Assembly: GCA_036375275.1 (NCBI GenBank)
Contig: DASUSF010000363.1
Location: 1 to 9,793, forward strand
Length of the DNA stretch: 9,793 bases
Direction: 5' to 3'
From: DASUSF01 sp036375275
GTDB taxonomy: Bacteria > Pseudomonadota > Alphaproteobacteria > Geminicoccales > Geminicoccaceae
The notes under the pieces: model-generated
What the model was told of the DNA's origin: nothing
The model's database searches: none
What the model saw: the letters and a program-made list of their open reading frames with translations, nothing else
Part shown: piece by piece, positions 5,637-9,793 of the stretch
Layout: every line of letters begins with the position of its first letter
How positions within the stretch are numbered: the stretch's first letter is position 1
Position numbers and translations under genes: made by a program

Positions 5637-8030
5637 ATGCATGGATCTGAGGTGGCCCGGACGTCCGGGTCGGCGCCGGCCGCACGGGACGAAGCCGCAC
5701 GCCCGGCCGGCGCGCCCGTCGTGAGGGCCGCTAGCGATCCGAAGGCGGAGTTCCGGCTGCGCGGGGTCGAGCCCGGACGTAGGCTGGCGCCCGGCGCCGA
5801 CGTGAAGGAAGGCGCACGCGAGGGCGGCGCGGCGGGGCAGGAGATCGCGCGGACGCCACATGCACCGGAGGGGCGGCGGGTCGATGGCCCGGCCGATGGC
5901 GGCGGCCACGCGACCTTCGACGACCCGCTGCTCGCCGCGCTGGTCGGGCTCAGCCACCTGCTCGAGCGGCCGGCATCGGCGGAGGCGCTGAAGGCGGGCC
6001 TGCCGCTGGTCGACGGGCGGCTGACGCCCGAGCTGGCGGTGCGCGCCGCCGGCCGCGCCGGGCTCAGCGCGCGCCTCGTCAGGCGTCCGCTTGAGCGGAT
6101 CGCCCCGATGACGCTGCCCTGCATCCTTCTGCTCCGGGACGGCCGGGCCTGCATCCTGGTCGCCTGGGCGGACGCCGACCGGGCCGAGATCCTGATTCCC
6201 GAGACAGGGCGTGGCGAGCTGGTCCTGAGCCGCGCCGAGCTCGCCGAGGAATACGTCGGCCACGCGCTCTTCGCGCGCCCGGAGCTGCGCTTCGACCGGC
6301 GCGCCGAGCAGGTCGACACGGGTCCGAAACGAAGCTGGTTCTGGGGCACCCTCCTCGAATCCTGGCCGATCTACGCCGAGGTGATGCTCGCCGCGGTGAT
6401 GATCAACCTGTTCGCGCTCGCGAGCCCGTTGTTCATCATGAACGTCTACGACCGGGTGGTGCCGAACAACGCGCTCGAGACCCTCTGGGTGCTCGCGATC
6501 GGGGCGATCACGGTCTTCCTGTTCGATTTCGTGCTCCGGAACCTCCGCGGCTATTTCGTCGACAGCGCCGGCAAGATCGCGGACCTCAAGCTCGCCGGCC
6601 GGATCTTCGAGCACGTCCTCGGCATCCGCATGGCCGCGAGGCCGGCCTCGGCGGGGGCGTTCGCTAGCAATCTGCGCGAGTTCGAGTCGCTCCGCGACTT
6701 CTTCACGTCGGCGACCCTGGTCACGGTGGTCGACCTGCCGTTCGTCTTCTTCTTCATCGCGGTCATCTGGCTGATCGGCGGCCCGGTCGCGCTGATCCCG
6801 GCGATCGCCGTTCCGCTGGTGATCGGGATCGGTCTGCTGCTGCAGATTCCACTCAACCGGGTGGTGCGGCGGACCTTCCGTGAAGCCGCGCAGAAGCACG
6901 GCGTCCTGGTCGAAAGCATCAACGGCCTCGAGACCATCAAGAGCGTCGGCGCGGAAGGGCGGATGCAGCGCAACTGGGAGCAGTTCGTCCAGGCGACCGC
7001 GACCTCCGCGACCCAGGCGCGCCTCCTCTCGGCCTTCGGGGTCAACGTCTCCGCGCTGGCGCAGAATCTCGTGACCGTGGGCGTGGTGATCTTCGGCGTG
7101 TACCGCATCTCCGAAGGCCTGATGAGCGTCGGCGCCCTGGTCGCATGCACGATCATCACCGGTCGCGCGATGGCGCCGCTCGCCCAGGTCGCGGGCATCC
7201 TGACCCGCTATCATCAGGCGCGCGCCTCGTACGACGCCCTGAACCAGGTGATGGCCCTGCCGGTCGAGCGCTCGGGCGGGACGCGCTTCCTGCATCGCCC
7301 GGAGATCAAGGGCGGGATCCAGTTCAAGGGCGTGACCTTCACCTATCCCGGGCAGAAGCTGCCGGCGCTTGATGGCGTCTCGTTCGCCGTTCAGCCGGGC
7401 GAGCGGGTCGCCCTGATCGGCAAGATCGGGTCCGGCAAGACGACCGTCGAGAAGCTGATACTCGGCCTCTACCAGCCCGACGGGGGCACGGTGCTGATCG
7501 ATGGCACCGATCTTCGGCAGATCGATCCGGCCGACCTCCGGCGGAACGTCGGCTGCGTGCTGCAGGACGTGTACCTGTTTCACGGCACGATCCGCGACAA
7601 CATCACGCTCGGTGCGCCGTTCGCCGACGATCAGGCGGTGCTCCGCGCGGCGGAGATCGCAGGGGTCGACGAGTTCGTGCTGCGCCACCCCCAGGGCTTC
7701 GACCGGATCGTCGGTGAGCGCGGCGAGAACCTGTCGGGCGGCCAGCGGCAGGCGGTGGCGCTCGCCAGGGCGCTGCTCCTGGATCCGCCGGTCCTGCTCC
7801 TCGATGAACCGTCGAGCGCCATGGACACGGGCGCGGAGAACCGCCTCAAGCAGCGCCTCCAGAGCACGCTGGCGGGGCGCACCCTGGTGCTGGTCACGCA
7901 CCGGGCCTCCCTGCTCGGGCTGGTCGACCGGCTGATCGTCCTGGACGGCGGCCGGGTCGCGGCCGATGGTCCGCGAGACGCCGTGCTGAAGGCGCTCGCG
8001 GCGGGGCAGCTGCGCGGCCGGACCGCCTGA
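5637..8030 (+). CDS. Type I secretion ABC exporter with peptidase-dead C39-like domain (LapB/LssB type)
   Basis: This inner-membrane ATPase would energise export of an unfolded protein through the HlyD-type adaptor and the TolC-like channel. It has 797 aa. Residues 1 to about 92 are an Ala/Gly/Arg-rich, probably disordered extension. A C39-like domain follows (about 93-215), beginning FDDPLLAALVGLSHLLERP, without the catalytic Cys and His, so it would bind rather than cleave substrate. The transmembrane domain (about 245-530) has six hydrophobic segments, near 247-268, 283-304, 359-380, 383-404, 473-489 and 494-513, and the exporter motif NVYDRVVPN (269-277). The ATPase domain (about 560-790) is intact: Walker A GKIGSGKTT (595-603, Lys601), Q-loop Gln643, LSGGQ (699-703), Walker B VLLLDE (719-724, Glu724) and H-loop His755. 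The start is ATG 5637; GTG 5652, 5721 and 5802 are alternatives that lack better ribosome sites. It is 24 bp upstream of the adaptor gene, clearly co-transcribed. The substrate is unknown. Confidence 0.95.
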   Translation: MHGSEVARTSGSAPAARDEAARPAGAPVVRAASDPKAEFRLRGVEPGRRLAPGADVKEGAREGGAAGQEIARTPHAPEGRRVDGPADGGGHATFDDPLLAALVGLSHLLERPASAEALKAGLPLVDGRLTPELAVRAAGRAGLSARLVRRPLERIAPMTLPCILLLRDGRACILVAWADADRAEILIPETGRGELVLSRAELAEEYVGHALFARPELRFDRRAEQVDTGPKRSWFWGTLLESWPIYAEVMLAAVMINLFALASPLFIMNVYDRVVPNNALETLWVLAIGAITVFLFDFVLRNLRGYFVDSAGKIADLKLAGRIFEHVLGIRMAARPASAGAFASNLREFESLRDFFTSATLVTVVDLPFVFFFIAVIWLIGGPVALIPAIAVPLVIGIGLLLQIPLNRVVRRTFREAAQKHGVLVESINGLETIKSVGAEGRMQRNWEQFVQATATSATQARLLSAFGVNVSALAQNLVTVGVVIFGVYRISEGLMSVGALVACTIITGRAMAPLAQVAGILTRYHQARASYDALNQVMALPVERSGGTRFLHRPEIKGGIQFKGVTFTYPGQKLPALDGVSFAVQPGERVALIGKIGSGKTTVEKLILGLYQPDGGTVLIDGTDLRQIDPADLRRNVGCVLQDVYLFHGTIRDNITLGAPFADDQAVLRAAEIAGVDEFVLRHPQGFDRIVGERGENLSGGQRQAVALARALLLDPPVLLLDEPSSAMDTGAENRLKQRLQSTLAGRTLVLVTHRASLLGLVDRLIVLDGGRVAADGPRDAVLKALAAGQLRGRTA

Positions 8031-8054
8031 ACCCGATCCAGCGAGGTCAAGACG

Positions 8055-9407
8055 ATGGCTGCGCGCTCCAGCACCAAGCATGCCTCCGGCGGCGCCAGGC
8101 GGGAGGACGCCGAGTTTGTGACCGGACGCGCCGGCGCCGACCTGCACCGCCCGCGAGCCTTCGCCCATCTCCTCCTGGTGGTGATCGCGGCCTTCTTCGT
8201 CATCGCCTTCGCCTGGGCGAGCCATGCGAGCCTGGATGAGGTGACCCGCGGTGACGGCCGGGTGATCCCCTCCCGGCAGGTGCAGGTGGTCCAGAACCTC
8301 GAGGGCGGCATCGTCGCCGACATCCTGGTACGGGAGGGCCAGATCGTCGAGCCGGGGCAGGTCCTGCTCAGGATCAACGACATCGGCGCCGCGAGCTCGT
8401 TCCGGGAGGGCAGGGAACGGCTCCAGGCGCTGATGGGCGCCATCGCGCGGCTCCAGGCCGAGGTGCAGGGGCGGGACATCCGCTTCCCGGAGGAGCTCGA
8501 GGCCCGGGCCCCGGACGTGGTGCGCAACGAGGGGGCGCTGTTCGCGGCGCGCCGCCAGGCGCTCCAGAGCGAGATCGAGGTTCTTGAGAGCCAGGTCGAG
8601 CAGCGCGAGCAGGAGCTGATCGAGCTGCGGAGCCGGCTCGATCAGCTGGCGCGCTCGCTCGATCTGGCGCGGCAGGAGCTCGCGATCAGCGAGCCCCTGG
8701 CGCAGAGCCGCGTGGTGGCCAAGGTCGACCTGTTGCGGCTGCAGCGGCAGGTCAATGACCTCGAGGGCGAGCTGGAAAGCGCGCGGCTGACCATCCCCCG
8801 GATCGAGTCGGCGCTGCGCGAGGCCGGGCGGCGCATCGCGGAGCGCCGCCTGTCCTTCCTCGCCGAGGCGCAGCGCGAGCTGAACGCGGTGCAGGCGGAG
8901 GCGTCCGCGCTCCGGGAATCGATCGCCGCCGACGCCGACCGGGTCGAGCGGACGGAGGTGCGCTCGCCGCTCCGCGGCACGGTCAAGCAGCTCCTCGTCA
9001 CCACCGTGGGTGGCGTGGTCCAGCCGGGTGAGGATCTGGTCGAGATCGTGCCGCTCGAGGACACGCTGCTGGTCGAAGCACGGGTCCGGCCGGCCGACAT
9101 CGCCTTCATCCATCCGGGGCAGGAGGCCACGGTCAAGGTCACGGCCTACGACTACGCGATCTACGGCGACCTCGACGCGGTGGTCGAGGAGATCAGCGCG
9201 GACACGATCGCCGACGAGCGTGGCGAGAGCTTCTACCGGATCCGCGTGCGGACCTCCGAGAACGCGCTGGCGCGGAACGGCGAGGTGCTGCCGATCATCC
9301 CGGGGATGACCACCCAGGTCGACATCCTGACCGGCGAGAAGACCGTGCTCGACTATCTCCTGAAGCCGATCCTCCGCGCGCAGGACCGGGCGCTCCGCGA
9401 GCGCTGA
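8055..9407 (+). CDS. HlyD/LapC-family type I secretion membrane fusion protein
   Basis: This periplasmic adaptor is anchored in the inner membrane and bridges the ABC exporter and the TolC-like channel. It has 450 aa, typical length. A short cytoplasmic tail (1-35) leads to one membrane helix (about 36-57). The first lipoyl half-motif spans about 74-108 (VQVVQNLEGGIVADILVREG, then EPGQVLLRI). A long Arg/Glu/Gln-rich coiled-coil hairpin (about 115-297) precedes the second lipoyl half (RTEVRSPLRGTVKQLLV, 299-315) and a beta-barrel region to about 430. Residues 414-436, from IIPGM through the GEK to DYLL, fit the PROSITE HlyD signature as I recall it. The C-terminus LLKPILRAQDRALRER is usual for the family. 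ATG 8055 is preceded by GAGG at 8043-8046, a good ribosome site. It is the second gene of the exporter operon. A hairpin 23 bp past the stop suggests the transcript may end here. No oddity was seen. Confidence 0.96.
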   Translation: MAARSSTKHASGGARREDAEFVTGRAGADLHRPRAFAHLLLVVIAAFFVIAFAWASHASLDEVTRGDGRVIPSRQVQVVQNLEGGIVADILVREGQIVEPGQVLLRINDIGAASSFREGRERLQALMGAIARLQAEVQGRDIRFPEELEARAPDVVRNEGALFAARRQALQSEIEVLESQVEQREQELIELRSRLDQLARSLDLARQELAISEPLAQSRVVAKVDLLRLQRQVNDLEGELESARLTIPRIESALREAGRRIAERRLSFLAEAQRELNAVQAEASALRESIAADADRVERTEVRSPLRGTVKQLLVTTVGGVVQPGEDLVEIVPLEDTLLVEARVRPADIAFIHPGQEATVKVTAYDYAIYGDLDAVVEEISADTIADERGESFYRIRVRTSENALARNGEVLPIIPGMTTQVDILTGEKTVLDYLLKPILRAQDRALRER

Positions 9408-9429
9408 TCGCATCGGGCACCGGCTCCGG

Positions 9430-9450
9430 GGCCCTTGATCGTCACGGGCC
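9430..9450 (+). terminator. Candidate terminator hairpin after the HlyD-type gene
   Basis: GGCCC (9430-9434) pairs with GGGCC (9446-9450). Inside it TGA (9436-9438) pairs with TCA (9442-9444), separated by one T/C mismatch, leaving a 3-nt loop. The hairpin begins 22 bases after the stop codon, a usual position for a transcript end. No T-tract follows (GCGCTCGTTG), so intrinsic termination is unproven; it may only mark the 3' end or act with Rho. Confidence 0.35.
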
Positions 9451-9793
9451 GCGCTCGTTGAGCACCACTACGCGCACCTTCGGGTACGCGCCCTCGGCTT
9501 GTCCGGCCGGCACCACGAGCGCGGAAGATCAGAAACCTCCCCCTCCCGCGCCCTGCTCTCATGGCGAGACGGTGCCCTGGTGGCGGATCGTGGCAGACCA
9601 CCGGTCGAGTCTCGGACCAAGCGCGAGACGCGCTCGACGCGGGCCCCGGCGAAGCTGGACACCTCTATCTACCGCTTCTGGGAGAGCATGAGGTGTTGAG
9701 GCGGCGTCGGGCCGGACGGATGGTCGGCTGCCGTGGTTCTCCGGCAGGTCGGTGGACGCCGAGCGGGTCGCGTCAAAGCGCTCAGGCGCGCAC
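9451..9793. other. Right-end stretch without a recognisable gene
   Basis: No protein family could be recognised in any frame. On the plus strand a frame runs open from ATG 9561 to the window edge (at least 77 codons, with LYLPLLGEHEVL in the middle), and short frames end at 9691 and 9699. On the minus strand a frame enters from the right edge and stops near 9562. None has a credible ribosome binding site or family motif, and all are Arg/Pro/Ser-rich as expected from chance reading of GC-rich DNA. It may be intergenic sequence, or the end of a gene that lies mostly to the right. Confidence 0.5.

Noticed and set aside
5556..9413. Very long minus-strand open frame opposite the exporter and adaptor genes
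   Set aside because: It lies exactly antisense to two clear genes with intact motifs; its translation is Arg/Asp/His/Gln-rich with no family motif. Long antisense frames are expected where codon third positions are nearly all G or C.

Overview
The window is very GC-rich, densely coding DNA. It most likely comes from an alphaproteobacterium, because the EnvC-like / CtpA / divergent polysaccharide deacetylase gene trio is a familiar envelope cluster in that class. No ribosomal RNA, tRNA, CRISPR array or transposase gene was seen.

Left part (1-3525, minus strand): a tightly packed cell-envelope operon read right to left. An EnvC-type murein hydrolase activator comes first, with a secreted coiled coil and a LytM domain that has lost nearly all its metal-binding and catalytic residues. 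Next is the S41 carboxy-terminal processing protease CtpA, whose start overlaps the envC stop in a TGATG junction. Last is a divergent polysaccharide deacetylase (DUF610/YibQ family) that runs off the left edge. The probable joint role is peptidoglycan remodelling and its control during growth and division.

Middle (3526-4065): a 540-base stretch with no credible gene. It holds several inverted repeats downstream of the tolC-like gene, a 23-bp-period direct repeat, and a sequence resembling a CtrA box.

Right part (4066-9407): a complete type I secretion system arranged divergently. A TolC-family outer-membrane channel lies on the minus strand. Across a 170-bp intergenic region, on the plus strand, are an ABC exporter with a peptidase-dead C39-like domain and a HlyD/LapC-type membrane fusion protein. 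Together they would form a one-step conduit from cytoplasm to exterior, probably for a large RTX or adhesin-like protein. The substrate gene is not in the window.

Right end (9408-9793): a hairpin just after the HlyD-type gene, then about 340 bases in which no gene could be recognised. The window is mostly well-known gene families. The less ordinary points are the loss of catalytic residues in two envelope proteins, the long disordered N-terminus of the exporter, and the structured intergenic region. No convincing undescribed system was found.
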